A stretch of 38,436 nt of DNA from JBBQZL01 sp038207745 (GCA_038207745.1 JBBQZL010000003.1:1-38436); one strand, 5' to 3'; numbered from the stretch's first letter, positions 1-7,989 are shown. Notes: generated from the sequence alone by a model not told the origin. Made by a program: numbers and translations.

Positions 1-1017
1 GTCGGTGCACCCGGGCTGAAGGCCGAGCATCTGCCGGTCTTCGATGTCGCGGTCGGCGAGCGGGCGATCTCGCACACCGGCCACATCGACATGATGTCTG
101 CGACGCAGCCGTTCATCTCGGGAGCGATCTCGAAGACGGTCAATCTGCCGCAGTCCGCTTCCGTTGCCGACATCGCCGACGCCTACACCCGTGGCTGGGA
201 GGGCGGACTCAAGGCACTCGCGATCTACCGCGACGGCTCGAAGACGGCGCAGGCACTGCGGACCGATGCCCAGGACGAGGCAGATGCCGAGCCGGAGGTG
301 CCGGCACCGCTCGCACCCGAGCGTCGCAGGATGCCGCGCGAGCGTGAGTCGATCACCCACAAGTTCTCGATCGCGGGACACGAGGGCTACATCACAGCCG
401 GCAAGTACGAGGACGGCACGGTCGGGGAGATCTTCCTGACCGACATCGGCAAGGAGGGCTCGACCCTGCGAGGCATGATGAATGCCTACGCGACGGCGAT
501 CTCGCTCGGTCTCCAGTACGGGGTGCCGCTGGAGGTGTTCGTGAGGAAGTTCTCCTACATGCGCTTCGATCCGGAAGGGATCACGCAGAACCCGGAGATC
601 CCCTTTGCCAAGTCGCTGCCCGACTACATCATGCGCTGGCTCGCCAGTCGCTTTGTCGATGACCTCGATGAGCTCGAGGACCTCGGCATCCTGACCCAGG
701 AGGTGCGGGCGAAGAAGGAGGCCGACGTCGCCCAGCTGGGCCTCGGCATCTCGACCGACTCCGCGGGCGGCAACGGCCACTCGAATGGCGGCAACGGCAA
801 TGGCGGAAACGGCGGCGGCCAGACGCCGGACCCGAGGCTGTCCGGTGGCTCACGCGTACCGGCAGCGGCAGCATTCACCGACACCCCACCGGTCGTCCCG
901 GCGAGGATGTCGGGTCTCGATCTCGGGCCCGCCTGCGACCAGTGCGGCGGGATGATGCAGCGGACCGGCAGTTGCTACACCTGCCCGTCCTGCGGCAACA
1001 ACACCGGCTGCGGCTGA
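1..1017 (+). CDS. nrdJ: Vitamin B12-dependent ribonucleotide reductase, C-terminal part (5' truncated by window)
   Basis: The frame is open from base 1, so the gene starts upstream; 338 codons are visible. It makes deoxyribonucleotides from ribonucleotides with adenosylcobalamin (class II RNR). The first visible residues contain GHIDMMSATQPFISGAISKT and KTVNLPQSASVADI, the conserved C-terminal barrel segment of NrdJ. Then come a charged linker, a domain containing TVGEIFLTDIGKEGSTLRG, a Gly/Asn-rich linker (about bases 765-825) and a terminal CxxC-x8-CxxC zinc-ribbon-like module (CDQCGGMM...CYTCPSCG) that probably carries the redox-active cysteines. The ATG at base 91 is internal, not a start. 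The family is recognised from memory with high confidence; the N-terminal catalytic half cannot be assessed here. Confidence 0.93.
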   Translation, partial: VGAPGLKAEHLPVFDVAVGERAISHTGHIDMMSATQPFISGAISKTVNLPQSASVADIADAYTRGWEGGLKALAIYRDGSKTAQALRTDAQDEADAEPEVPAPLAPERRRMPRERESITHKFSIAGHEGYITAGKYEDGTVGEIFLTDIGKEGSTLRGMMNAYATAISLGLQYGVPLEVFVRKFSYMRFDPEGITQNPEIPFAKSLPDYIMRWLASRFVDDLDELEDLGILTQEVRAKKEADVAQLGLGISTDSAGGNGHSNGGNGNGGNGGGQTPDPRLSGGSRVPAAAAFTDTPPVVPARMSGLDLGPACDQCGGMMQRTGSCYTCPSCGNNTGCG

Positions 1018-1062
1018 ACCACCCGCGGCCGATCGGTCGCGTCAAACCCAAGCACCCGTTCC

Positions 1063-1090
1063 AGAACGACCGCCACCAGGCGGTCGTTCT
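1063..1090. terminator. Hairpin terminator between nrdJ and the VOC gene
   Basis: A perfect 12-bp inverted repeat (AGAACGACCGCC at 1063-1074, GGCGGTCGTTCT at 1079-1090) encloses a 4-base ACCA loop, 45 bases after the nrdJ stop and before the convergent VOC stop. Only a weak T-containing tail follows (GCTTC), so termination on the plus strand may rely on the strong stem. Its symmetry allows it to serve both strands. Confidence 0.75.
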
Positions 1091-1137
1091 GCTTCAGGGG
1101 CACCCGCTCAGCGGTTGCCCCTGAGCGACGGTCTCGC

Positions 1138-1497
1138 TCAGGCGTAGGGCGCGTAGCGGTTGTGGAGCATCAGATCGTTGCCGTCGGGGTCGCTGAAGAA
1201 GGCCATGTGGCAGACGCTGGTATCAAATATGTCGCCGTCGAACTCGATGCCCTCTGCCTCGAGCTCGGCGCGGGATGCCGCGACGTCATCGACATGCAAC
1301 GCGAAATGGGCGTTCTTCTGCGGGACGAACTTCCTGCCCATCTTTTCCGGCTCCCAGATGCTGAAGCAGGTGTCTCCTGCCCAGACCTCGTTCTGCGATC
1401 GCTCGTCCTGCCTAAGGCCGAGCGTATCGACGTAGAAGTTGCGCGAACGCTCTGCGTCTCGCGAGGGGATCGCTATGAAATCCAGTTTGGTGATCAT
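1138..1497 (-). CDS. VOC (glyoxalase/bleomycin-resistance fold) family protein
   Basis: 119 residues, about one VOC module. It starts with MITKLDFIAIPSRDAERSRN, typical of the first beta-alpha unit, then FYVDTLGL, a second unit with HFALHVDDVAASRAELEAEG, and the closing FFSDPDGNDLMLHNRY. Such proteins bind a divalent metal and act as lyases, isomerases, dioxygenases or drug-binding proteins; the substrate cannot be told from sequence. The last metal-ligand strand reads LMLHN rather than the common LELH, so the usual Glu ligand may be missing or shifted. The gene stands alone, converges on nrdJ across a hairpin, and has its own leaderless-type promoter (1506-1535). Confidence 0.85.
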   Translation of the reverse strand: MITKLDFIAIPSRDAERSRNFYVDTLGLRQDERSQNEVWAGDTCFSIWEPEKMGRKFVPQKNAHFALHVDDVAASRAELEAEGIEFDGDIFDTSVCHMAFFSDPDGNDLMLHNRYAPYA

Positions 1498-1505
1498 GGG
1501 ACTCG

Positions 1506-1535
1506 ACCCTAACCATCGCCCGGGGGTCGGGTCAA
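1506..1535 (-). promoter_or_regulatory. Leaderless-type promoter of the VOC gene
   Basis: On the minus strand a TTGACC -35 box (1530-1535) is followed, after 18 bases, by a TAGGGT -10 box (1506-1511). The ATG at 1497 begins only 8 bases after the -10 box and has no Shine-Dalgarno, so transcription should start at or next to the start codon. This is the best two-box promoter I found in the window. Confidence 0.55.
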
Positions 1536-1647
1536 GCCTCGATCAGCGACCGCCGGCCGAGAAGTGCCGGCAGTCCCTGGTTCCGATCCAGATCCGATCC
1601 TCCGAACCTGGCCGGAAAAGACGATATTCAGGCACTATGTACACGTT

Positions 1648-1896
1648 ATGGAAACGCCCTCTGCAAGCATCGCGGCCGTGAGCATTTTCAGCCGTCGCCA
1701 CCTGCATATCTCGCTTGCGATTGTGACGATGGCGTGGTTGGTTTCCGTCGTCTTCCTCTGTTTCCTGGTCACATCCCAGGGGACGCGTATCCGGCTTGGA
1801 TATCTGCCCACCGCAGCAAGTACTTCGCAGGCGTCCCCTCAGCCGATCCTGGCCAATCGGCGAATCGTCGGCCCGGCCTCTTCCTCCTCGAACTGA
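1648..1896 (+). CDS. Doubtful small single-span membrane protein
   Basis: This 82-residue frame begins METPSASIAAVSIF and contains one strongly hydrophobic stretch (ISLAIVTMAWLVSVVFLCFL, about residues 21-40), then a Ser/Ala-rich tail. It occupies the otherwise gene-free stretch 1536-1838, but its last 58 bases run antisense through the 3' end of the hemerythrin-like gene and read as low complexity. There is no convincing Shine-Dalgarno. The hydrophobic core is the only argument for it; it may be non-coding. Confidence 0.2.
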   Translation: METPSASIAAVSIFSRRHLHISLAIVTMAWLVSVVFLCFLVTSQGTRIRLGYLPTAASTSQASPQPILANRRIVGPASSSSN

Positions 1897-2288
1897 AGAT
1901 GCTCGAGCAGGGTTACGGCGAGTGCCTCGAGCCCGTTGACCAGACGTTCCCTGGTCACCTGCGACTCGTCCGAAACCAGCAGTGAAGCAGCTTCCTCGAC
2001 CTCATCAAGCTGGCCGGAGACCACCTTGTGATCGCCCTCCAGGCGATCGACCACGGGGCCGAGGGCGGGGTTTGCCTCGCGCAAGATCGGGAAGATCGCA
2101 ATGTCCTCGAGGTTGTGATGACTGTGGACAAAGCGGCAGTAGTGGAGGCAGTTGACCCGCAGCTGCCATAGGGGGCTGTTCGCCTCCAGCGCGTCGAACG
2201 ACCAAGGATAGACGGAGGAAGGCCCCGCCCCACCGGTTTCAATATCTGACCAGTGGTTGACCCGGCGGTGGACCGTCGACCAGGACAC
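1839..2288 (-). CDS. Hemerythrin-like (HHE) domain protein, apparently lacking the first helix
   Basis: Up to 149 residues. The hemerythrin signature is in the middle and end: WQLRVNCLHYCRFVHSHH, then NLEDIAIFP (H-x3-E type pair), LEGDHKVVSGQLDEVE and LLEHLQFEEEEAGP (second H-x3-E pair). Such proteins carry a di-iron or related site in a four-helix bundle and bind or sense O2, NO or iron. The usual first helix with its His ligand is not visible: the N-terminal 30 residues come from sequence overlapping the 3' end of the glycosyltransferase gene, and an in-frame TGA lies 24 bases before the only start candidate, GTG at 2288. The protein may be truncated or use an incomplete site. The family call is fairly secure; whether it functions is not. 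Confidence 0.7.
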   Translation of the reverse strand: MSWSTVHRRVNHWSDIETGGAGPSSVYPWSFDALEANSPLWQLRVNCLHYCRFVHSHHNLEDIAIFPILREANPALGPVVDRLEGDHKVVSGQLDEVEEAASLLVSDESQVTRERLVNGLEALAVTLLEHLQFEEEEAGPTIRRLARIG

Positions 2289-3786
2289 CGTTCGTCCTGA
2301 ATCCCGTGCGTGTCCGCCTCAGGGACCGAATCGAGATCCGGGTCGGCACAGGGCTGCGGTACTCCAGGTCTTTGACATTGCCTGCGGTGCTGACCTCAGC
2401 AAGCTTGAACGGCGCCGGAATCTCGCCGGGTTGCGGCCTGCCGCCGTAAATGGTGATCACGTTGATCTGCTTCACAACCACCCGGCCACTCCTGCTGCTC
2501 GCGGATCCATCACGGAGGTAGTACGAGAGCGGCTGCATCCCCAGGCTCCAGGTGACAGTCGCCCGGGCACCTGCCGGCGGGCCCAACTCAACCGCAACGC
2601 CATGCCAATCCGGTCGCTGGAGACTCGGGGTTGCCGCAACAACACCGGCAAAGACGAGCCACCCGGCCACGAGAAGCGAAGCAAGGGCAAGTCCCACCCG
2701 TCGCGCGCGATCGACGGCGAAACCGATTGCCACCACTGCCAATAGCGGCACCAGGGCAGGAAGCAGGTTCCGTTCCATGATGTAGTTCTTTCCAGCCAGC
2801 GCCGCCGCCACCGGGATCAAGACAGCACCGACCGCAATTGAGCCGAGCAGCAGGCCCCTGCGCCGTCCCGCCGTCTGTCCCCGAACGATCACAAGTGCAA
2901 TGCCAAGCGCGATCAGAAGCCCCGGAGCCAGTGCGTAGATCGTCCTCGGCGTCTGCGCGATCAGACGACCGGTCTCACCGATCATGAAGCTGGCCGCAGT
3001 GTCTCGCAGCGTGGTCAGGAGAGGTGTCTGGGCAAACCAATCGATATGCGAGGTGTGCGAAGCCTGCGCGAGCGCCAGGGGCACGAGTGGAAGTGCTGCC
3101 AGCCCGACGGCGCACGTGGCTGCAAGGGCGCGGTGCCTCCTGCCGGAAGCCAGCACCAGCCAGCCGGCCTCGATCATTACCGGGAATGCTGCGAAGTAGT
3201 GCGAGGCGATCGCCAGGGCCGAACAGGCCGCCCAGGCAAGCAGGTCGGGCCAGGCGCCGGTCCGCCGGGCTCGCAGAAAGAAGAGCAGAGCCGCCGAGCC
3301 GAGCAAGACCATCAGCGAGTAGGCGCGGGCCTCCTGCGAATACCAGATCAACATCGGATTGACTGCAACCATCGCTGCCAGGGGGAGCCCGACCCGCCGG
3401 CGCCCCAACTCATTTCCGATCAGATAGGCGACCGGGATGGTCGCGATCCCGCAGATCGCGGAGAGCGACCGAAGCCCGACCTCGCCGAGACCAAACACGT
3501 GTGCCCAGATCCAGGCCAGGAAGTAGTACAGCGGAGGGGTCGACTCCGAGGACCGCACCTCGGCCAGCATGTGATGGAGCGACCCCGGAAGGACCTTGGC
3601 CACGGTGACGATCTCATCATGGTGATAGCTCTGCAGGCCGAGGGTTGGAAACCGGACCGCTGCGCCGATCAAGACCGTGCCCGCCAATGCCCAGGCGAAC
3701 GCGTGGCGGCGGGAGAATGTCCCGGCGCCCAGGATCTGGGGGACATCGAGTTCGCCGATCCGACCGGCGGCGGCCGTTGTGTCCAT
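2239..3786 (-). CDS. GT39-type polytopic membrane glycosyltransferase (ArnT/PMT-like)
   Basis: About 515 residues, starting at ATG 3786; a TTG lies immediately before it. The GT-C fold hallmarks are a first membrane span, then the external loop RFPTLGLQSYHHDE with the acidic DE pair (about residues 57-58) expected to bind the polyprenyl-phosphate sugar donor. STPPLYYFLAWIWAHVFG, GLRSLSAICGIATIPVAYLI and MLIWYSQEARAYSLMVLLGS follow, all typical of GT39 relatives. About ten further hydrophobic segments follow, then a C-terminal soluble tail. It likely transfers a sugar from a lipid carrier to a cell-envelope acceptor on the outer face of the membrane; donor and acceptor are unknown. Its 3' end overlaps the hemerythrin-like frame by 50 bases. 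Confidence 0.85.
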   Translation of the reverse strand: MDTTAAAGRIGELDVPQILGAGTFSRRHAFAWALAGTVLIGAAVRFPTLGLQSYHHDEIVTVAKVLPGSLHHMLAEVRSSESTPPLYYFLAWIWAHVFGLGEVGLRSLSAICGIATIPVAYLIGNELGRRRVGLPLAAMVAVNPMLIWYSQEARAYSLMVLLGSAALLFFLRARRTGAWPDLLAWAACSALAIASHYFAAFPVMIEAGWLVLASGRRHRALAATCAVGLAALPLVPLALAQASHTSHIDWFAQTPLLTTLRDTAASFMIGETGRLIAQTPRTIYALAPGLLIALGIALVIVRGQTAGRRRGLLLGSIAVGAVLIPVAAALAGKNYIMERNLLPALVPLLAVVAIGFAVDRARRVGLALASLLVAGWLVFAGVVAATPSLQRPDWHGVAVELGPPAGARATVTWSLGMQPLSYYLRDGSASSRSGRVVVKQINVITIYGGRPQPGEIPAPFKLAEVSTAGNVKDLEYRSPVPTRISIRSLRRTRTGFRTNGVLVDGPPPGQPLVRY

Positions 3787-3852
3787 CAAGAACGCGCCCT
3801 CAAGGGACTGGATCTCCCTGACAATCCTGAGCGGCCGCTCAGGTTGCCGCGA

Positions 3853-4035
3853 TCAATCGGCCAGAGTCGCCGGATGCTCGATCTCATCGGCGTCGACGAC
3901 AGCCCAGCCGACCCGCTCGACCAGGTGGCCGGCGAAGTAATCCGACTCGAGGTCCGCTGTTGCGACCCACTCTCTGAAAACGACTACCTCGGGGACCTTT
4001 TCGGGAGCATCCGCGATTACGATTATCTGGGGCAT
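3853..4035 (-). CDS. Small conserved-looking protein of unknown function (60 aa)
   Basis: The ATG at 4035 is preceded by a strong Shine-Dalgarno (GGAGGAGGCGAG), which decides the start over an upstream in-frame codon at 4092. The product begins MPQIIVIADAPEKVPEVVVF, with alternating hydrophobics suggesting a beta strand, and continues FAGHLVERVGWAVVDAD, an amphipathic helix. I recognise no named family; I have an impression of similar short proteins in Thermoleophilia, but that is memory, not evidence. It precedes the glycosyltransferase on the same strand by 66 bases and could be cotranscribed with it. Confidence 0.6.
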   Translation of the reverse strand: MPQIIVIADAPEKVPEVVVFREWVATADLESDYFAGHLVERVGWAVVDADEIEHPATLAD

Positions 4036-4124
4036 CTCGCCTCCTCCGTTGGTGGTTGACACCAAGGACATTCCTCCCCGCGTCTTGGGCACGGGTCAAG
4101 CTGCGGTAAATGTCTCGTCAAGTT

Positions 4125-5345
4125 TCAGGCGGAGTTCCCCCGCGGTGCTTCGACTGCGGCGGCGGAGTCGGGGCGGATCAGCAGCAGGGTGCCGATGATC
4201 GCGGCGAAGATCGAGCCGGCGAAGATCCCGAGACGGGCGATCCCGGCCAATGTCTCATCGGGGAGTGAAAGGTTGACGATGAACAGCGAGACGGTGAAAC
4301 CGATTCCGCCGAGCGCCGCTATGCCCCAGACCTCCTTCATCCCGACTCCGACCGGGAGGCTTCCGATCCCCAGCCTTCGCACCAGCGCGGTCGTGCCTGC
4401 GATCCCGACCACCTTGCCGGCCACCAGCCCGACCAGGATTCCCCAGAAGACGGAATCGGCAACCGCGGCGCTGAGGGATTTCTGGCTGATCACGACGCCT
4501 GCATTGGCCAGCGCGAAGATCGGCACGACGAGGAAGCTGGTGAAGGGATGGAGCCTGTGCTCGAGGTCCTGGAGGGTCTCGCGACCTTCGATCGGACGGG
4601 CCGGGGTGAGCAGACCCAGCGCGACCCCCGCAAGCGTTGCGTGCACACCCGACTCGAAGATGCAGAGCCAGGTGACCACTCCGATCACCAGGTAGGGAAG
4701 GATGCGCCTGACCCCGAGCACCTGGATCGCAGACACCAGGCCGAGACATGCCAGCCCGGCGGCCAGCCAGGCGATTGAGATGTCGGTCGAGTAGAAGATC
4801 GCGATCACGGTGATCGCCAGGATGTCGTCGACGATCGCGATCGAGAGCAGCAACAGCCTGGTCCCCGACGAGACCCGGTCGCCGAGCAGAGCGAGGATCG
4901 ATATCGCGAAGGCGATGTCGGTCGCCATCGGGATCGCCCAGCCATCCACGCCGGCGCCGCCGGCGACGATCGCCGTGAAGATCAGCGCCGGGACGATCGC
5001 GCCGCCGATCGCCGCAAGAACGGGAAGCGCCGCGGTTCGCCGGTCGCTGAGGTCCCCGACCACCAGCTCGCGCTTGATCTCCAGCCCGACAATGAAGAAG
5101 AAGAGGGTCATCAGCCCGTCGTTGACCCAGTGGACGAGGCTCTCGTCGATCGAGAGGCTGCCGAAACCAAACGTCAGAGAGCTGTGCCAGAAGGTCTGGT
5201 ACGTATCCCCAAAGGGGCCATTTGCCCAGGCCAGCGCGGCAACCGTGGCGATCAGCAGCGCGACCCCGCCGGCGGCCTCGCTGCGGAGGAAGTCGGCTCC
5301 TGCGTCAGGGATCACCTTGTCCGTGAGGGAAGTCAGGTCGGCCAT
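4125..5345 (-). CDS. nhaA: Na+/H+ antiporter NhaA
   Basis: 406 residues, the normal NhaA size. It exchanges internal Na+ for external H+ and supports pH and sodium homeostasis in the inner membrane. The ion-binding residues are intact: ATDIAFAISILALLGDRV carries the Asp equivalent to E. coli D133 (here D143), and SIAIVDDILAI carries the D163/D164 pair (here D173/D174). FFFIVGLEIKRELVVGDL is the conserved NhaA loop after an early helix. About 11-12 membrane helices are expected. The gene is monocistronic in appearance: the upstream neighbour diverges, and a TAGGTT hexamer lies 9 bases before the ATG. Confidence 0.95.
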   Translation of the reverse strand: MADLTSLTDKVIPDAGADFLRSEAAGGVALLIATVAALAWANGPFGDTYQTFWHSSLTFGFGSLSIDESLVHWVNDGLMTLFFFIVGLEIKRELVVGDLSDRRTAALPVLAAIGGAIVPALIFTAIVAGGAGVDGWAIPMATDIAFAISILALLGDRVSSGTRLLLLSIAIVDDILAITVIAIFYSTDISIAWLAAGLACLGLVSAIQVLGVRRILPYLVIGVVTWLCIFESGVHATLAGVALGLLTPARPIEGRETLQDLEHRLHPFTSFLVVPIFALANAGVVISQKSLSAAVADSVFWGILVGLVAGKVVGIAGTTALVRRLGIGSLPVGVGMKEVWGIAALGGIGFTVSLFIVNLSLPDETLAGIARLGIFAGSIFAAIIGTLLLIRPDSAAAVEAPRGNSA

Positions 5346-5354
5346 TCGCGTTTC

Positions 5355-5360
5355 AACCTA
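5355..5360 (-). promoter_or_regulatory. Candidate -10 box for leaderless nhaA
   Basis: TAGGTT on the minus strand ends 9 bases before the nhaA ATG, with no Shine-Dalgarno between. No clear -35 box is seen. This fits the leaderless layout found elsewhere in the window but is weak on its own. Confidence 0.35.
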
Positions 5361-5413
5361 CCGCGAGGCATCGCCGCCCGGCCCGTAGCTTTCAGTTCCG
5401 GGAAGATGGGTGG

Positions 5414-6040
5414 GTGACCTATCGCCCGTGGAAGCTTCCGCTGATCGTCGCCGTGATCGTGATCCCGATCGCCGGTGGTTTCGTGCTGGCGGGCCCGGCT
5501 CTCGGTTTGGTGATCGGGACGATGATCCCCGCGGCCATGGTGATCATCGCGGTGCGGATGACGCCCAAGACCCCGATCACGCCGGCGGCCGCCACGGACA
5601 GGCGGCGCCGGGTTCTCGTCGTGGTGACGCGGGCGGTCAACGACGGCCCCACCGTGGAGCGGATCGCAGAGGCGATCGGCAGAGGTGACGATGCCCCCGC
5701 CCAGACGATCATCCTCTCGCCTGCCGAGAGCGGCTTCCTCTCCCGATGGGCCTCGGACCCCGAACCAGCCAGAGAGGAGGCGCAGGGCCGCCTCGTGGTC
5801 ACGGTCGCCTCGCTTGCAAAGGCGCATGTCACCGCCGAGGCCCGGGTCGGCGACGCCGGAATCATCCAGGCGACCGAGGATCTTCTCCAGACCATGCCGG
5901 CCACCGAGGTGATCCTGATCACCGGGACTCCGGATGTCGATACCGCCGGTGATCGCGCGGCCCGTGAACTCGAGGCCCGCCTCTCGACACCATTCACGCG
6001 GATAATGGATCCAGCCGCTACGCCTAAACTTGCGCGGTGA
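5414..6040 (+). CDS. Membrane-anchored protein with universal-stress-like domain
   Basis: 208 residues from a GTG start. Two hydrophobic segments come first (about residues 8-26 and 28-48), then a basic TDRRRR stretch and a soluble alpha/beta domain. That domain has VLVVVTRAVNDGPTVERIAEA, LVVTVASLAKAHVTAEARVG and TEVILITGTPD, a pattern reminiscent of UspA-type nucleotide-binding folds, though no firm nucleotide motif is seen. It is the first gene of a plus-strand trio; its TGA overlaps the next start by four bases (GTGA at 6037-6040), implying translational coupling to the HAD phosphatase. The USP-like assignment is inference from pattern only; the gene itself is secure. Confidence 0.75.
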   Translation: MTYRPWKLPLIVAVIVIPIAGGFVLAGPALGLVIGTMIPAAMVIIAVRMTPKTPITPAAATDRRRRVLVVVTRAVNDGPTVERIAEAIGRGDDAPAQTIILSPAESGFLSRWASDPEPAREEAQGRLVVTVASLAKAHVTAEARVGDAGIIQATEDLLQTMPATEVILITGTPDVDTAGDRAARELEARLSTPFTRIMDPAATPKLAR

Positions 6041-6813
6041 ACCTGATCGACGAGTACGACGGCTTTCTCTGCGACCTCGACGGGGTTGTCTGGGTCGGTG
6101 ACCAGATGGTCCCGGGGGCGGTCGAGACCCTTTCTGAAGTGGTCAACGCCGGCAAGGGTCTCGTCTTTGTCACGAACGACCCGCGCACGACCGCGCACGA
6201 GATCGCCATCCGGCTTCGCAAGACGGGCATCCCGATCCAGGAGGACGGCGTGCTGACCAGTGCGCAGGTGACAGCGGAGATGGCGGCGCGGGTCGCCGGC
6301 GAGGTCCGGGCGATGGCGATCGGAACCGACTCGTTCCATCAGGAGGTGGCGAGGTCCGGGCTCACGGTTGTCACCGACGGAGGTCCGGTTGAGGTCGTAC
6401 TCGTTGCCGGTCATATCGATTTCAACTACCGCGAGTTGCGGGCAGCCACGAAGGCGGTCTTCTCGGGAGCCCACCTGTTCGCGACCAACAAGGACCCGAC
6501 TCTGCCGATGCCCGACGGTCTCTGGCCGGGAACGGGCGCGATCGTTGCGGCCCTCGAATACGCGACCAGCGCCACCGCAACGGTCTGCGGCAAGCCGCAG
6601 CGCCACCTCTTCGACCTTGGGCGCGCGCGTCTCGGCGGCGAGGGCAGACTGGCGATGATCGGGGACAGGCTGGACTCCGACATCGCGGGCGGTCGTGACG
6701 CCGGCCTCGACACGGTGCTCGTCCTCACCGGTGCTACCGACGCGTCGATCCTGGCGAAGTCCGATGTCCACCCGGATCACGTGATCGAGAGCATCACGGG
6801 ACTGATCAACTGA
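6037..6813 (+). CDS. HAD-IIA family phosphatase (NagD / phosphoglycolate-phosphatase-like)
   Basis: 258 residues, normal for HAD subfamily IIA. All catalytic motifs are present: motif I DGFLCDLDGVVW (nucleophile D13, acid-base D15), motif II VFVTND (T46-N47), motif III GKPQ (K186) and motif IV MIGDRLDSDIAGG (D210, D213, D215). Between motifs II and III lies the C2 cap expected of this subfamily. It should hydrolyse a small phosphorylated metabolite; the substrate (phosphoglycolate, nucleoside monophosphate, sugar phosphate) cannot be fixed from sequence. It is coupled to both neighbours by four-base overlaps (GTGA upstream, CTGA downstream), suggesting one operon with the USP-like protein and the transporter. 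Confidence 0.9.
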   Translation: MNLIDEYDGFLCDLDGVVWVGDQMVPGAVETLSEVVNAGKGLVFVTNDPRTTAHEIAIRLRKTGIPIQEDGVLTSAQVTAEMAARVAGEVRAMAIGTDSFHQEVARSGLTVVTDGGPVEVVLVAGHIDFNYRELRAATKAVFSGAHLFATNKDPTLPMPDGLWPGTGAIVAALEYATSATATVCGKPQRHLFDLGRARLGGEGRLAMIGDRLDSDIAGGRDAGLDTVLVLTGATDASILAKSDVHPDHVIESITGLIN

Positions 6814-7988
6814 ACGTCGCCGATCCAGGTGCCAGGATCAACCCCGGCAGGGCGTTTGCCGGCGTCTTCACGGCCACCTTCTTCTGCCTGCTTGCCGTCG
6901 GCGCCGTGATTCCGGTCCTGCCGGGCTACGTCCATCACAGCCTCTCGGGAGGCGACGTCGAAGTCGGGGTCGTGATCGGGGCCTACGCGATCACCGGTCT
7001 GATCTGCCGGCCGTTCGCCGGCCGTCTGGCGGATTCCCAGGGCCGGCGCCGGACGCTGATCATCGGCCTGATCCTGTCCGCGATCGCCGGTCTGCTACTC
7101 CTGGTTCCGGCCGGGGTACCCGGCCTGATATTTGCCCGCCTCGTGCTCGGCGCCGGCGAGGGGACGGTCTTCACCTCTGGTTCCACATGGATCATCGACC
7201 TCGCACCGGAACATCGGCGCGGCAGATTGATCGGCCTCTATGGCCTTGCGGTCTGGGGAGGGCTGAGCCTCGGGCCGTTGATCGGCGCGCTGCTGCTCCA
7301 GATCTCGAGCTACGAGGTGGTGTGGGCCTTCGCGGCGCTCGCCCCGGCCTGCGGAGCACTGGTCGCCTTCCGGATGCCCGATCACTTCAAGCCCCGGCCT
7401 CACCTGGCCCGACAGGCGCTTATCGCCCGGGGGGCGATCCGGCCCGGAGCGGCGCTTGCGCTCGGCTCGATCGGCTACTCGACGATTGCGGCTTTTGCGG
7501 TCCTGCACCTGAGCGAGCGGGGTATCGGCCACGGCACCCTGGTCTTCGCGGCCTTTGCGGCGATGGTCGTTCTGACCAGGCTGATCGGCGGTGATCTGCC
7601 GGATCGGGTGGGCCCGATCCGGTGTGCGATCGCGGCCGCCTGCGTCGAGGCTGCTGGACTGGCGACGATCGCGATGGCCCAGAGCCTCGAGGGTGCGCTG
7701 ATCGGGGCACTCGCGATGGGCGCCGCGTTCTCGCTCCTCTTTCCCTCGCTCTCCCTGGTCGTCGTCTCGCGGACACCAGAGGATCGACGAGGCTCGGCGA
7801 TGGGTACCTTCACCGCGTTCTTTGACCTCGGTGTCGGGCTGGGGGCTCCCATCGCCGGGGTGATCGCCGAGTTCTACGGCTACCAGGGCTTATTCCTCGC
7901 CGCCTCCGGATTGGCGATCGCAGGAGCGATCACGATCGTGGTTGCCGTCTCGAACCGCGGCCCGGGACAAAGGCTCTCTGAAGCCTGA
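6810..7988 (+). CDS. MFS transporter, probable CTG start
   Basis: 392 residues if translation begins at CTG 6810, which forms a CTGA overlap with the preceding stop. The first standard start (GTG 6906) would cut transmembrane helix 1 in half: the in-frame upstream sequence reads FAGVFTATFFCLLAVGAVIP, continuing into VLPGYVHH, a typical MFS helix 1. Other MFS features are PFAGRLADSQGRRRTLIIG (loop 2-3), RLVLGAGEGTVFTSGS, and a second half with RLIGGDLPDRVGPIRC (the symmetrical loop 8-9 motif). Twelve helices are expected. The substrate is unknown; the operon partner suggests it could export or import a metabolite linked to the HAD phosphatase. It ends one base from the convergent CAP gene. Confidence 0.88.
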   Translation: MNVADPGARINPGRAFAGVFTATFFCLLAVGAVIPVLPGYVHHSLSGGDVEVGVVIGAYAITGLICRPFAGRLADSQGRRRTLIIGLILSAIAGLLLLVPAGVPGLIFARLVLGAGEGTVFTSGSTWIIDLAPEHRRGRLIGLYGLAVWGGLSLGPLIGALLLQISSYEVVWAFAALAPACGALVAFRMPDHFKPRPHLARQALIARGAIRPGAALALGSIGYSTIAAFAVLHLSERGIGHGTLVFAAFAAMVVLTRLIGGDLPDRVGPIRCAIAAACVEAAGLATIAMAQSLEGALIGALAMGAAFSLLFPSLSLVVVSRTPEDRRGSAMGTFTAFFDLGVGLGAPIAGVIAEFYGYQGLFLAASGLAIAGAITIVVAVSNRGPGQRLSEA

Positions 7989-7989
7989 C

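Noticed and set aside
3046..4059. A 337-residue plus-strand open frame
   Set aside because: It is antisense to the glycosyltransferase and the 60-aa gene, with the composition typical of high-GC shadow frames.
5419..6780. A 453-residue minus-strand open frame
   Set aside because: It is antisense to the USP-like and HAD genes, whose motifs are intact on the plus strand. The translated product is Arg/Ala-rich with no domain.
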